A stretch of DNA of 64,000 nt from Thermoplasmata archaeon (lineage in GTDB: Archaea > Thermoplasmatota > Thermoplasmata > Thermoplasmatales > Thermoplasmataceae). The stretch is taken from NCBI GenBank assembly GCA_021850545.1, contig JAJZLU010000040.1, positions 14,156 through 78,155 of the forward strand. Direction: 5' to 3'. This document shows, piece by piece, positions 28,883-38,693 of this stretch. Below the pieces are notes generated by a model. The model had not been told where the DNA came from, did no database searches, and saw only the letters and a program-made list of their open reading frames with translations. The position numbers were made by a program, and so were the translations under genes. The stretch's first letter is position 1, and each line of letters starts with the position of its first letter.

Positions 28883-30088
28883 TTGGAGACATTGAGCAGA
28901 ACCGAAGACTGGGCAAGATTTATGGACAGGGCACTCAAGGACAGCAAATTCAAAGATTTGACAAATCAAAGAATTGGCCAATGCATTGAGCTCATCAGAA
29001 ATGGCTATGGCCTTAACGAGGTCCAGAAGGCACTCTCACTGGGCAAGAAGGAAACCTCTATTATCTTCGAACTTGCCCATTCTAGGATTAACCTGAATGG
29101 AAAATTCCAGAACTGGGACAAGCTCTGGATGGATCAGTACCTTTCCAGGTATTCAACCCCGGAAATAGTTTGCAAATATAGGTCAGAGAGAATACAGGGA
29201 TATAATGTCGTTGAGGCAGGCACAGGGGCAGGTATGCAGGGAATATTCCTGTCAAATACAAATGAATCCACCATAAGCGTGGAGGTTCAGCCCGACCGAT
29301 ACAGGATGGCCAGGCTTAACGCCATGGAATATAAGGCCGGTAACTTGAAAATCTTAAATGGGGATATTTACGCCCTTTCACAGGATTTTGAAATTGATGA
29401 AGACACGGTAATTTTTAGCGATCCTGCAAGGCCCCCGAACGAACTGAAAAGAACAATGGACACGCTCATTCCATCGCCGCTCTCTCTGGTCAGGATTTTT
29501 GGAGAAAGGACACATAACTTCGTTTTTGACCTTCCGCCTCAGATGGAATGGAACCAGATCACGCTGGATGGAGAAAAAGAATACCTCTCTATCGACGGAA
29601 GCCTTAACCGTTTGACCCTATACTGTGGCAGGCTGAAATCTTCTGAGGTTTCAGCAGCCATATTGCCACAGAACATTCGCATGAGCGGGTCGCCCAGGGA
29701 CACCCCTTTCCCGGAAGCTTCCAGGCTAGACGATTTCATACTCATACCGGATGTGTCAATTGCATATGCAAAACTTCTGTGGCTAATTGAGGAAAATTAC
29801 CAGGCAAGACCTGCCTGGAAAGACAGCAGGAGAAGGTTTTACACATCAAATGCACAAATGAAGGATTTCCCTGGAGAGCAGTTTGAGATTATGGCTGCAT
29901 CCAGGAGAGAAAACCTTTCCAACTCGCTGATGGAGGCAGGCGCTGGGAGGGTAATACCTAGGTTCTCGCTGCCAGAAGCACAATACTATGCCTTCAAATC
30001 TGAACTGGAAGTCAATCTGCAGGGAAAGGAAGATTTGTACATATTCAAAAAGGATGAAGTCTATTACCTGGCCAAAAAGATCAAATAG
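28883..30088 (+). CDS. class I SAM-dependent methyltransferase with THUMP-like C-terminal region
   Basis: VVEAGTGAGMQGIFLS, ISVEVQPDRYRMARLNA, FSDPARPPNE; C-terminal ARPAWKDSRRRFYTS... Confidence 0.65.
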   Translation: METLSRTEDWARFMDRALKDSKFKDLTNQRIGQCIELIRNGYGLNEVQKALSLGKKETSIIFELAHSRINLNGKFQNWDKLWMDQYLSRYSTPEIVCKYRSERIQGYNVVEAGTGAGMQGIFLSNTNESTISVEVQPDRYRMARLNAMEYKAGNLKILNGDIYALSQDFEIDEDTVIFSDPARPPNELKRTMDTLIPSPLSLVRIFGERTHNFVFDLPPQMEWNQITLDGEKEYLSIDGSLNRLTLYCGRLKSSEVSAAILPQNIRMSGSPRDTPFPEASRLDDFILIPDVSIAYAKLLWLIEENYQARPAWKDSRRRFYTSNAQMKDFPGEQFEIMAASRRENLSNSLMEAGAGRVIPRFSLPEAQYYAFKSELEVNLQGKEDLYIFKKDEVYYLAKKIK

Positions 30089-30146
30089 CAAGGCTAATTT
30101 TTATGCATCTTTTTATATCACTACAAAATTATTGCCCTGAAACTAA

Positions 30147-30725
30147 ATGCTTGAGTTAAACGCCAAGGCTAAACTTCCGACCATATTCGGTGACTTTGAA
30201 ATTTACACATTTAAATTCCCCAATGAAGAGGAACACGCTGTAGTGGTAAAGGGAGAAATACAAGGGAAGCAGGATATTCCTGTCAGGATACACTCCGAGT
30301 GCCTCACAGGCGATGTGCTGGGCTCAAAGAGGTGCGACTGCAGAGACCAGCTTATAACTTCCCTTAAGTTCCTGGGGAAGCAGGAAGCTGGCATGCTGAT
30401 TTATCTCAGGCAGGAAGGGCGAGGAATTGGCCTTCTTAACAAGATTAAGGCATACAGCCTTCAGGATCAAGGATATGACACTGTAGAAGCCAATCTCATG
30501 CTCGGACTGCCCATTGACAAGAGAGACTACTCATTCGCAGTAGAGGTGCTGAAGTATTTCGGAATAACGTCTATAAGGCTTATGACAAACAACCCAGCAA
30601 AGATGGATTTCCTGACAGACAACGACATAAACGTTTCAGAAAGAATACCCATAAAGAGTGAACCCACCCCGTACGATGAATTCTACCTTTCCACCAAGAA
30701 AATCAGGATGGGCCACCAATTATAA
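30147..30725 (+). CDS. ribA: GTP cyclohydrolase II
   Basis: [24 protein letters not shown] zinc site, [30 protein letters not shown]. Confidence 0.93.
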   Translation: MLELNAKAKLPTIFGDFEIYTFKFPNEEEHAVVVKGEIQGKQDIPVRIHSECLTGDVLGSKRCDCRDQLITSLKFLGKQEAGMLIYLRQEGRGIGLLNKIKAYSLQDQGYDTVEANLMLGLPIDKRDYSFAVEVLKYFGITSIRLMTNNPAKMDFLTDNDINVSERIPIKSEPTPYDEFYLSTKKIRMGHQL

Positions 30726-30763
30726 TTCCTCAATTTTAAATATTTTGACCCTATAACTAAAAT

Positions 30764-31852
30764 ATGGCTTTTTACAGGGGGATTACTACCAATGCTCCCT
30801 CCGGTGGAGTGAATTATGAGAAGCTTGAGTTAGACCTTGATGGATTCGAGGTAAGGCTAAAACCACTACTTACAGGAATTTGCGGAACTGACCGCGGAAT
30901 TGTGAATGGAGCCCTCCCTTTCGCGTATAACCCCCATGGTTTTTCCAGGCTGGTAATCGGTCACGAAAGCCTCTGCAAAGTTGAAGATGCCCCAAAGAAT
31001 GATTTTGGAATAAGCAGTGGAGATTATGTTGTTCCGATGGTGAGAAGGCCAGGGAAATGCATCAATTGCTTTGCAGGCAGGTCCGACAACTGCTCTGACG
31101 GGGACAAGCATGAAGCAGGAATCACAGGATTGCATGGCTTTATGAGGGAAGAATTTGGAGATAGTGCACAGTATCTTGTCAAGGTCCCGGATCCTTCCAT
31201 AGGAGACGTTGCGGTACTCACCGAACCACTTAAAAATGTAGAAAAGGCCTTTGAAATGTTCGATGTGGTATCAAAAAAGTCTATCTTCACCGATGGGGCA
31301 GGTTCATACCACGAGAAAAACAGCCTGGTAGTAGGAACCGGCAGCGAAGCTTTCCTTTATGCCCTTAAATCTATGGACTATGGTTTCAACACTTACCTTA
31401 CAAACAGGCACGACCTTGATGTAACAAAAAATGAGCTCATAGACAAAACAGGGATCAACTTTTACAACTATAACAACAACGACCCGCTTGAGAAAAATGG
31501 CCTTGACCTTGTCATAGACACCAGCGGGGACCCTGCAACAATATTCAGGTTTATGAGGAGAATGAAAGAGAACGGGATCCTCATACTTTTCGGCACAAAT
31601 GGCAAGGCTCCGGCAACACAGGTTGATGGAATGGACATCGATTACATCATAGAGCGAAATATTTCCATAATAGGCTCAGTAGATGGCTCAAGAATCCATT
31701 ACGAAAGGGCAATTCAGGACATAACCAGATGGAAACACCAGTATCATGGTGCACTTGAAACCATGATAACAGAGAAGGTTTCTCCCGATCATACTGAAAT
31801 ATTCACAAAGAAACCATCCAATGAGATCAAGACTGTAATTCAATGGAGCTGA
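30764..31852 (+). CDS. gdh: glucose 1-dehydrogenase (MDR family, Thermoplasma type)
   Basis: LLTGICGTDRGIVNG, VIGHESLCKVE, PGKCINCFAGRSDNC, DKHEAGITGLHGFMRE. Confidence 0.9.
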   Translation: MAFYRGITTNAPSGGVNYEKLELDLDGFEVRLKPLLTGICGTDRGIVNGALPFAYNPHGFSRLVIGHESLCKVEDAPKNDFGISSGDYVVPMVRRPGKCINCFAGRSDNCSDGDKHEAGITGLHGFMREEFGDSAQYLVKVPDPSIGDVAVLTEPLKNVEKAFEMFDVVSKKSIFTDGAGSYHEKNSLVVGTGSEAFLYALKSMDYGFNTYLTNRHDLDVTKNELIDKTGINFYNYNNNDPLEKNGLDLVIDTSGDPATIFRFMRRMKENGILILFGTNGKAPATQVDGMDIDYIIERNISIIGSVDGSRIHYERAIQDITRWKHQYHGALETMITEKVSPDHTEIFTKKPSNEIKTVIQWS

Positions 31853-32703
31853 TTCACATAGCAGTGATAGGGGCAAAACCTCTCCTTGAAGGAATTAGGG
31901 CCCGCATTGAAAAGTCAATCAGTGATCAGAGGGACAAGGGCAAATCCCCCGCCATGGCAATCATGAGAATTGGCAAAGATCCTGCATCAGAATTCTATTT
32001 CAGGGCAAAACTCAAGAAAGGTTCAGAACTTGGGGTAGAGACCAGGGCCATAACCATGGAGGAAGACGCAACGCCACAGGAAGTTCAGGAGCGCCTGGAC
32101 CAGGTGGTCAAGGATCCAATGATACATGGAATAATTATTGAATCACCCGTTCCCCATCATCTGGACTATAAGAAAATTGTGAACACAATCCCATGGCACA
32201 AGGATATAGACGGTGCTTCCTATGAGAACCTCGGAAGGCTGATGTCTGGTATGCCTTCGCTTGTCGCTGCAACTCCCTTAGCAGTTATGGAATACGTATC
32301 AAGCCTTGAAATTCCACAGGGGAGCACGGTTGCAGTCATCAACAGGACAATCACTGTAGGGAGGCCACTTACTCAGCTTCTCCTCAACAACAATTATACG
32401 CCCATAGTTTGCCATAGCAGGACTAGAAATATCAGGGAATTGTGCAAGGCATCAGATGTTATCGTGGTTGCGGCTGGAAAGCCCGGTTTCCTTGGCCAGG
32501 AAATGGTCAGCAGGGATTCAATAGTTATAGATGTCGGCATCAACTCTGTAAATGGAAAAATAGTGGGGGACGCCAGAATCGATGAGATAAAGGATTTGGT
32601 GAAAGCTGTCACTCCAGTTCCGGGTGGAGTCGGTTCGCTCACCAGCACCCTGATTTTTTCAAACCTCATCCAGGCCATGGATTACCAGGAAGAATTGAAA
32701 TAG
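31843..32703 (+). CDS. folD: bifunctional methylenetetrahydrofolate dehydrogenase/cyclohydrolase
   Basis: GIIIESPVPHHLDYKKIVNTIPWHKDIDG, INRTITVGRPLTQLLLN, TPVPGGVGSLTSTLIFSNLIQA. Confidence 0.93.
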   Translation: MELIHIAVIGAKPLLEGIRARIEKSISDQRDKGKSPAMAIMRIGKDPASEFYFRAKLKKGSELGVETRAITMEEDATPQEVQERLDQVVKDPMIHGIIIESPVPHHLDYKKIVNTIPWHKDIDGASYENLGRLMSGMPSLVAATPLAVMEYVSSLEIPQGSTVAVINRTITVGRPLTQLLLNNNYTPIVCHSRTRNIRELCKASDVIVVAAGKPGFLGQEMVSRDSIVIDVGINSVNGKIVGDARIDEIKDLVKAVTPVPGGVGSLTSTLIFSNLIQAMDYQEELK

Positions 32704-32762
32704 CGAGGCCATTGAGGATCCTGAAAATAGGCATTTATCAGTGGCTCAAGTTGTTCGATGGC

Positions 32763-33117
32763 TCAAATTTTTGATATTTGGGCTTTACTGTTTTTTCGCA
32801 TTTTTCTGACGGAAAAACGCATTTCTCTAGACCAGATATAAATCATAACTAGTATGATGGCAGAAGGAATGGCAACGCCTGTCATAAACCAATTAAAAGC
32901 CATAATGCCAGCCACCACCTGGATGCCCGTATCCTGCCGTCTCCCATGGGATAATGAGATCTCTTGCTGCAGCCCGGACACTTAACTGCAAAACGATTTG
33001 TCCTTCGCGCCAGAACTTCCCGGGAACTTCTCGGTCGGAGAAGCTATTCAGCTGTTCGCAGTTCAGAACAAATTCATGCCGGCATTTTGGGCACTGCAAC
33101 TTATACTCTGATGCCAT
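32763..33117 (-). pseudogene. zinc-ribbon + TM protein split over three frames
   Basis: Frame 1 CPKCRHEFVLNCEQL..., frame 2 FAVKCPGCSKRSHYPMGDG, frame 3 IQVVAGIMAFNWFMTGVAIPSAIILVMIYIWSREMRF. Confidence 0.5.
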
Positions 33118-33466
33118 ACGTCATCATTATTTTTATACAAATATCATTAATTAACTTATCCATTCCAGTAGAAAAGGAAACAGTAATAAATCTCTTCCAT
33201 GAGTTTATAAATATATTTTGCTCAAATTAAAAAAAGTGCCCCCCGTCAACTACCATTTTTGTCTTTTGAGCCAATAAAGAACCTTTTAAGCATAAGTGCT
33301 GGAAAAGCACATTATTCTGATTATGTTAATCCCAAAATAAAAAATGAACTCATCCTCATGATCTTATAGATTGGATAATGGTTTCTCCAATGAAAGCGAA
33401 ATCGATGAACAATTTAGTGCGGGAATATTTATTTATGTACCACAGATAAAGCTTAGATTAGCAAAT

Positions 33467-34189
33467 ATGCAGGTTCGGGAAGAGATCAAGAGAATAACAG
33501 CATTTCTACAGGATCATGTAGGAAACAGGGTTCCTGTTATAGGCATAAGCGGCGGTATCGACAGTGCCGTGACTTTAATGCTGCTCAAGGAAGCATTTCC
33601 GGACCGCCAAATCAGGGCTATTTTCATGCCGGATTCACAAACCCCGCAGGCAGATTATGGTGATGTGCAGGAACTCCAGAAAGTGTCGGGAGTAGAAATA
33701 AGAACTGTATTGATCGATTCGCCGGTCAATGCCTTCAAGGCCCTCCTTAACGTGGAATCGAAACAGGCGCTGGGCAATATAAAGTCCAGAACCAGAATGA
33801 TAATTCTCTACCATGAGGCCAATGTAAACAATGGAATCGTGGTCGGAACTACAAACCGTTCCGAGTTTGTAGTGGGATATTACACGAAATTCGGCGATGG
33901 CGGATGCGACATTGAGCCCATAATGCATCTCCTCAAACGGGAAGTCAGGGAGTTGGCTTCTGCACTGAATGTACCAAAAGACATAATGATGAAAAAGCCT
34001 TCAGCAGGTCTGTGGGAGTCACAGACTGATGAATCTGAGCTTGGAATGACCTATGAAGAGCTTGATGACACCATTGTTGCCTTGTTCGACCAAAAACGTG
34101 AGGAAAAGGGTCTAAGGTTCAACAGGGTGATGGAGCTTTACACGGGTTCTGAACACAAGAGGAGAATGCCGGTATCGATGCTGGAATGA
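33467..34189 (+). CDS. nadE: NAD+ synthase
   Basis: VIGISGGIDSAVTLMLLKEAFP, GTTNRSEFVVGYYTKFGDGGCDIEPI; ATG at 33467 inside longer ORF 33371-34189. Confidence 0.92.
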   Translation: MQVREEIKRITAFLQDHVGNRVPVIGISGGIDSAVTLMLLKEAFPDRQIRAIFMPDSQTPQADYGDVQELQKVSGVEIRTVLIDSPVNAFKALLNVESKQALGNIKSRTRMIILYHEANVNNGIVVGTTNRSEFVVGYYTKFGDGGCDIEPIMHLLKREVRELASALNVPKDIMMKKPSAGLWESQTDESELGMTYEELDDTIVALFDQKREEKGLRFNRVMELYTGSEHKRRMPVSMLE

Positions 34190-34199
34190 GAGTGGACAG

Positions 34200-35516
34200 A
34201 TGGATGTAACAGTAGCTGCACAATACTATCAGATAAGTCTGATTTTAATACTTGCAGCCTTTGCTATACCTATCTCCAGGAAAATTGCAGTTGCCGATAT
34301 CCCTATCCTGATCATTTTGGGCATATTCTTTGGGCCCGTCCTTGAAATCATTAACCATGTCTTTGCCTCCAGTTTCCTGACTCAGTTTGGGAATGTAGGG
34401 GTTGGCCTCCTTGGGGTTATGATCATACTTTACTATGAGAGCCACTATATGAATTTCCGTGTTATCAGGCGCCATTTACTGAGAATCATTTCACTTGACA
34501 CCCTAGGTGTCATTATCACTGCACTTGTGGGCGGTGCCCTATTTTCACTCATATTTGGTGCCCCCATAAGCATAGGTTTCCTATTTGGCGCCATAATATC
34601 TCCGACTGATCCTGCCACACTGATACCTCTATTCAAGAGGACCAATATCAAGGAGGACATATCGGGCACACTTGTGGGGGAGAGCCTTTTCAACGACCCG
34701 ATTGGCATTATCCTGGTGTCCATAGCGATCCTATTCATAGATCCAACTTCCAGCTACATTTCGGGTTTCTCAGGCATTGTGAACTCAATCGGGATAGTGG
34801 GTGGAGCCATTGCTTATTTCATCATACAGGTCAGCATACCTGCATTTATCGGCATAATAGTTGGATTCAGCGTCATCATACTGAACAGGTTCCTGAACTT
34901 TGAGAACCTCATCGTAGGGTTGCTCCTGGGGATAGTGATTTTAGAATTTACTGCGCTGGAAGCCACTGGACTGACTCCATTTCCGGCCATAATTGCTACT
35001 GGCGCAATTGTTGGCAACTTCTCTGACAAGAGCATATTCTGGAACAGGGAAGCCAATTTCCAGGAGAATATGTCGTTCCTGTCGCAGGCCATCATATTCC
35101 TGACTCTAGGGAGCATGCTTACCAGGGCACAGCTTGGAACATTTGCACTTGTAGGCATCGCCATGACCATCCTTATAATTTTTGTTGCCCGGCCTGCCGC
35201 AGTATTGGGTTCACTGCTTCCACTTTTCGGGAGAAACAAGAGGTCAGTAAACCTCAAGACCATGACTTTCTTTTCAATGGTTGGACCGAGAGGGGTAGTA
35301 TCAGTGGTTATGGCGACAGTCCCCTATGCTGTCGGCCTCACTTCCAATAATGCGCAATTGATCAAGTATGGCCCGACCATAGCAGTAGTTGTGTCATTCA
35401 TTGTACTTTTCTCCATTATACTTCAGACCATATACGTTCCATACTTGTCCAGGAAGCTCTTTGTAGAACCGGCATTGAACAATACTGAACATCAGCAACA
35501 GAATTCAACTCAGTGA
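34200..35516 (+). CDS. Na+/H+ antiporter (CPA1/NhaP-like)
   Basis: FGAIISPTDPATLIPLFKR, LVGESLFNDPIGIILV, MVGPRGVVSVVMA. Confidence 0.9.
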   Translation: MDVTVAAQYYQISLILILAAFAIPISRKIAVADIPILIILGIFFGPVLEIINHVFASSFLTQFGNVGVGLLGVMIILYYESHYMNFRVIRRHLLRIISLDTLGVIITALVGGALFSLIFGAPISIGFLFGAIISPTDPATLIPLFKRTNIKEDISGTLVGESLFNDPIGIILVSIAILFIDPTSSYISGFSGIVNSIGIVGGAIAYFIIQVSIPAFIGIIVGFSVIILNRFLNFENLIVGLLLGIVILEFTALEATGLTPFPAIIATGAIVGNFSDKSIFWNREANFQENMSFLSQAIIFLTLGSMLTRAQLGTFALVGIAMTILIIFVARPAAVLGSLLPLFGRNKRSVNLKTMTFFSMVGPRGVVSVVMATVPYAVGLTSNNAQLIKYGPTIAVVVSFIVLFSIILQTIYVPYLSRKLFVEPALNNTEHQQQNSTQ

Positions 35517-36958
35517 ATCCCTAGCTGGTCCAGCAAAAGTTTCTCATTAGTTTTCATGAGTGCAAAGACCTTTCTAGCGGAATCGAACTTCCTTATTCCG
35601 CTCTCCGCCATTCTGTCCAGGATTTTCTTTCTGAGGCCCATCTGCCTTACAATCTCGTCATATGGAACTCCTTCCCTTGCTGAAATTGTCCTGAAAACAT
35701 GGCTGTCAAAAGAATCAGGGCTGATGTTTTGAAGATTCTTTCCAGAAACCATGTTCACTATCAATTCTCCTGTCCCAGGATCTACATTGACGATTTCCGC
35801 AATTTCCTTCACCCTTCTCATCAACTTCCCTCCTGAATAATATGTATCCAGGATAACTGCAGTATTCAGGGAGGCAATAAGGGTCCTCGGTATGGAAATG
35901 GGCCTGGCTTCCAGCCTGTGGATGAATGTTTCAATATCATCTGCATGGAAAGTGCCCATCCCAAAACGGCCTGCTAGCATTGCCTGGAAAACTGTGAAGG
36001 TTTCCGGTCCCCTCACTTCCCCAACCACAATATAGTTTGGCCTGTGGCGAAGTGCAGATTCCAGAAGATCAAACATGTCTATCCTGGACAAGTTTGAATC
36101 ATCCGTGCCTGAAATCCCGCTGCTGTTCCTTGCGACTGTCGAGATCCAGTTCTCATGCATGAGGTTGAGCTCCTTAGTATCCTCTATGGTAACAATCTTG
36201 TTGTCGGGTGATACAAAACTCAGGATTGCGTTCAGGAAAGTGGTTTTTCCAGTTGCGGTTCCTCCAACAACCATTATGTTCGCCCCATAGTCTATAGTGG
36301 TCCAGAGGTAAGCAAGAATGGTTGAGTTCACTGATCCAAGCTCCATGAGATCAATGGGGCTTATTGGAACCTCCCTGAATCTCCTGATGGAAAAGCTTGG
36401 ACCCCTGGTGGTAACATAGCGCCCAAGAGAAGCGGATACCCTTGATCCGTCTTTAAGGGCAGTTTCAACTACAGGAACCGATACGGAAATCTGTTTGCCG
36501 CCATCCTGCACAATTTTCCTTATGAAGAAGTTAAGGCTGTCTTCGGTGTTGAACCTGATGTTTGTTTCAATATGGCCATATTCCTTTATGAAGACAAATA
36601 TTGACTCATTTGCACCGTCGCAGGAAATATCCTCGATGCGCGGGTCAACCATTAAAGGCTGGATTATCCCGTAGCCCAGGTAGTACCTGTCCAGGAAGTA
36701 CAAACCCCTGCGGTCCAGGGACTTGTATGTTCCGTCCTTGCTCGCGTACTCAACAAAATCATCAGTTGAACCCTTGAGTTTTTCTTCGCGGTACTTGCTT
36801 ATAATGGAATCTATGGCCTTCCTTTCAGATTCAAATGGGCGCTCTTCTGAAACTACGTACTTGACGGTGGATGCTTCACTAATAATTCTCACCTGGACCA
36901 GGGAGTCAAGGAGTTCGTATTTTTCAAGTATATTTTCCTCTTTTTCCACCATGGTCAA
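35510..36958 (-). CDS. type II/IV secretion (archaellum/Tad-like) ATPase, second copy
   Basis: GYGIIQPLMVDPRIEDISCDG, MVVGGTATGKTTFLNAILSF, RPNYIVVGEVRGPETFTVFQAMLAGRFGMGTFHADD. Confidence 0.92.
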   Translation of the reverse strand: MTMVEKEENILEKYELLDSLVQVRIISEASTVKYVVSEERPFESERKAIDSIISKYREEKLKGSTDDFVEYASKDGTYKSLDRRGLYFLDRYYLGYGIIQPLMVDPRIEDISCDGANESIFVFIKEYGHIETNIRFNTEDSLNFFIRKIVQDGGKQISVSVPVVETALKDGSRVSASLGRYVTTRGPSFSIRRFREVPISPIDLMELGSVNSTILAYLWTTIDYGANIMVVGGTATGKTTFLNAILSFVSPDNKIVTIEDTKELNLMHENWISTVARNSSGISGTDDSNLSRIDMFDLLESALRHRPNYIVVGEVRGPETFTVFQAMLAGRFGMGTFHADDIETFIHRLEARPISIPRTLIASLNTAVILDTYYSGGKLMRRVKEIAEIVNVDPGTGELIVNMVSGKNLQNISPDSFDSHVFRTISAREGVPYDEIVRQMGLRKKILDRMAESGIRKFDSARKVFALMKTNEKLLLDQLGIH

Positions 36959-37779
36959 AGTGCCCCCGCTATGAGAAGGATAATTGCGCTGACAAACAGC
37001 ATTGCCCCTGTCTCCATGAATCCTGTTACCAGGTTTCTGTCCTTTATAAGCCCTATTATGAACCCAATCCCTGCTGCTTCAACATATATCCCGGTATTGA
37101 AAATGTTCTTCAGGACTTTCGCCCCTGCGGACTGGAAAAGGAATCCGCCTGTGTTCTGCAAGTGGATGGCATTGAAGAATCTCACATCGATCACAAGCAT
37201 AACTATGAGGAAAACTGAAAATGAAACCAACAGTATAAGGTTGTAATTCTTCATCTCTGCATTTCTCTCCTCATCGAGCAGCTGCATCTGGGAACTGAAC
37301 CTGGACACTAGTGCGATTACGTCCGAAGTGTTGCTTCCAGATTCCCCGGATTTCTGCAGTATGATTCCAAACCTCTGGATCTCCGGATCCTTCAGGTTGC
37401 CCCCGAAGTGTCTCAGTGCTTCCTCAACCGGGGTCCCAACTGAAACGCTTGACACAAGAGATCTCACTTCAGGGTTCAGTGCGCCATAGTCATTTCTTGA
37501 AACCAGAATCACAGCCTCAGATAGGGGTGTCCCATACATGGTGTACTCGGAAAGGTCTCTCAGAAAATCTGAAACTCTCTTTCTGGCTTCTGAAATCCTT
37601 GAATTTATAGTCCGCCTGGCAAAACCAGTTGGAATCATGAAAATCGCAAGAGCTACTGGGATTGCAAAAGCAAGATTTCCGAGGGTTGAATCCACCCTTC
37701 CAATGGCAAATTCACTCATGGCAAAGTAAGCAACGGCTACAATCGAGGAAAGGATGGCCATGTATCTTGTGCTCATCAT
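36955..37779 (-). CDS. Tad/FlaJ-like membrane platform protein (C-half)
   Basis: T2SSF-like pattern, IISRISEARKRVSDFLRDLSEYTMYGTPLSEAV; overlaps neighbours. Confidence 0.82.
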   Translation of the reverse strand: MMSTRYMAILSSIVAVAYFAMSEFAIGRVDSTLGNLAFAIPVALAIFMIPTGFARRTINSRISEARKRVSDFLRDLSEYTMYGTPLSEAVILVSRNDYGALNPEVRSLVSSVSVGTPVEEALRHFGGNLKDPEIQRFGIILQKSGESGSNTSDVIALVSRFSSQMQLLDEERNAEMKNYNLILLVSFSVFLIVMLVIDVRFFNAIHLQNTGGFLFQSAGAKVLKNIFNTGIYVEAAGIGFIIGLIKDRNLVTGFMETGAMLFVSAIILLIAGAL

Positions 37780-38693
37780 AACTCGATCTCCCCCATTGTG
37801 CTGCTGAAAAAGTATCCAAAAACTGCGAGTATTGCGGGTATTATCAATGCGACCGTTAAGACCATTAGTGAGATGAGCCCCGATGGCGAACCGGGGGACA
37901 GGAATGCCACAATGCCCACAATAATAAGTAAAATCAGGGGAAAAGCAACCGCAACAGTTACAAAACTTTCGGCAAGTATGCCCATTGAATTGGAATTCTG
38001 CTTTATGATTGTGCTTAATTCCCCTTGGTACTGGGTTGCCTTTGAAATGAAGTACTGTTTCAGGTCTCCGCCAGAATTAACGCTGGTTACAATTCCCTGA
38101 AGAAATTCTGCGAATTTCTGCGAGGCCGAAGTGCGAATGCTCTCTTTTATGGATGAAATTATATCCACGCCAAAGAGTTCTGACCTGATCCAAATGGCCC
38201 GTGCCTCACGAGATATCTCGCCATATTGCCTGCTTTCACCGAGATCCTTCATTATGATGTCAATGGGGATGTCGGCGGAAGACATGGTGGCAAAGAAGCC
38301 AGATGCAATTGTTAGCATGGAATCAATCCTTCTCCTCCTAGTCCTGATAATTGTATTTGGGGTCTCAAGGAGAATTGCTAGGACAGCAGCAAGCGCAAGG
38401 AATGTAATGGAGCCTATAAGGAAGGCAAGATGTGGCCTCGAAAGCAAAATAATGATGTCAAGGGCAACCGCGACTATTGCCGCGATGGTAAGGATCATTG
38501 CAGTTTGCGAATAAAATTCCACCCGGCTCATCCCAAGCTTTGACCTCCTAAGATTCAGATCGATGTTTCCTCCGTTGAACCTCTGGCTAAAGAATTTGCC
38601 AAACATCTTGAGTGAAATCTGCCTGAAGAGCGGAATCCTGAAAAACTCAGCCTTCTTTGTGCCTTTTGCCCCAAAACCCCGCAGATCACTCAC
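37776..38693 (-). CDS. Tad/FlaJ-like membrane platform protein (N-half)
   Basis: TM-rich, RRRRIDSMLTIASGFFATMSSADIPIDIIMKDLGESRQYGEISREARAIWIRSELFGVDIISSIKESI. Confidence 0.82.
   Translation of the reverse strand: MSDLRGFGAKGTKKAEFFRIPLFRQISLKMFGKFFSQRFNGGNIDLNLRRSKLGMSRVEFYSQTAMILTIAAIVAVALDIIILLSRPHLAFLIGSITFLALAAVLAILLETPNTIIRTRRRRIDSMLTIASGFFATMSSADIPIDIIMKDLGESRQYGEISREARAIWIRSELFGVDIISSIKESIRTSASQKFAEFLQGIVTSVNSGGDLKQYFISKATQYQGELSTIIKQNSNSMGILAESFVTVAVAFPLILLIIVGIVAFLSPGSPSGLISLMVLTVALIIPAILAVFGYFFSSTMGEIEL

Noticed and set aside
33220-33260. AAAAAAAGTGCCCCCCGTC tract, possible IS end
   Set aside because: No transposase, partner repeat or target duplication seen.
34814-35263. 149-aa minus ORF
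   Set aside because: Antisense shadow of the Na+/H+ antiporter gene.
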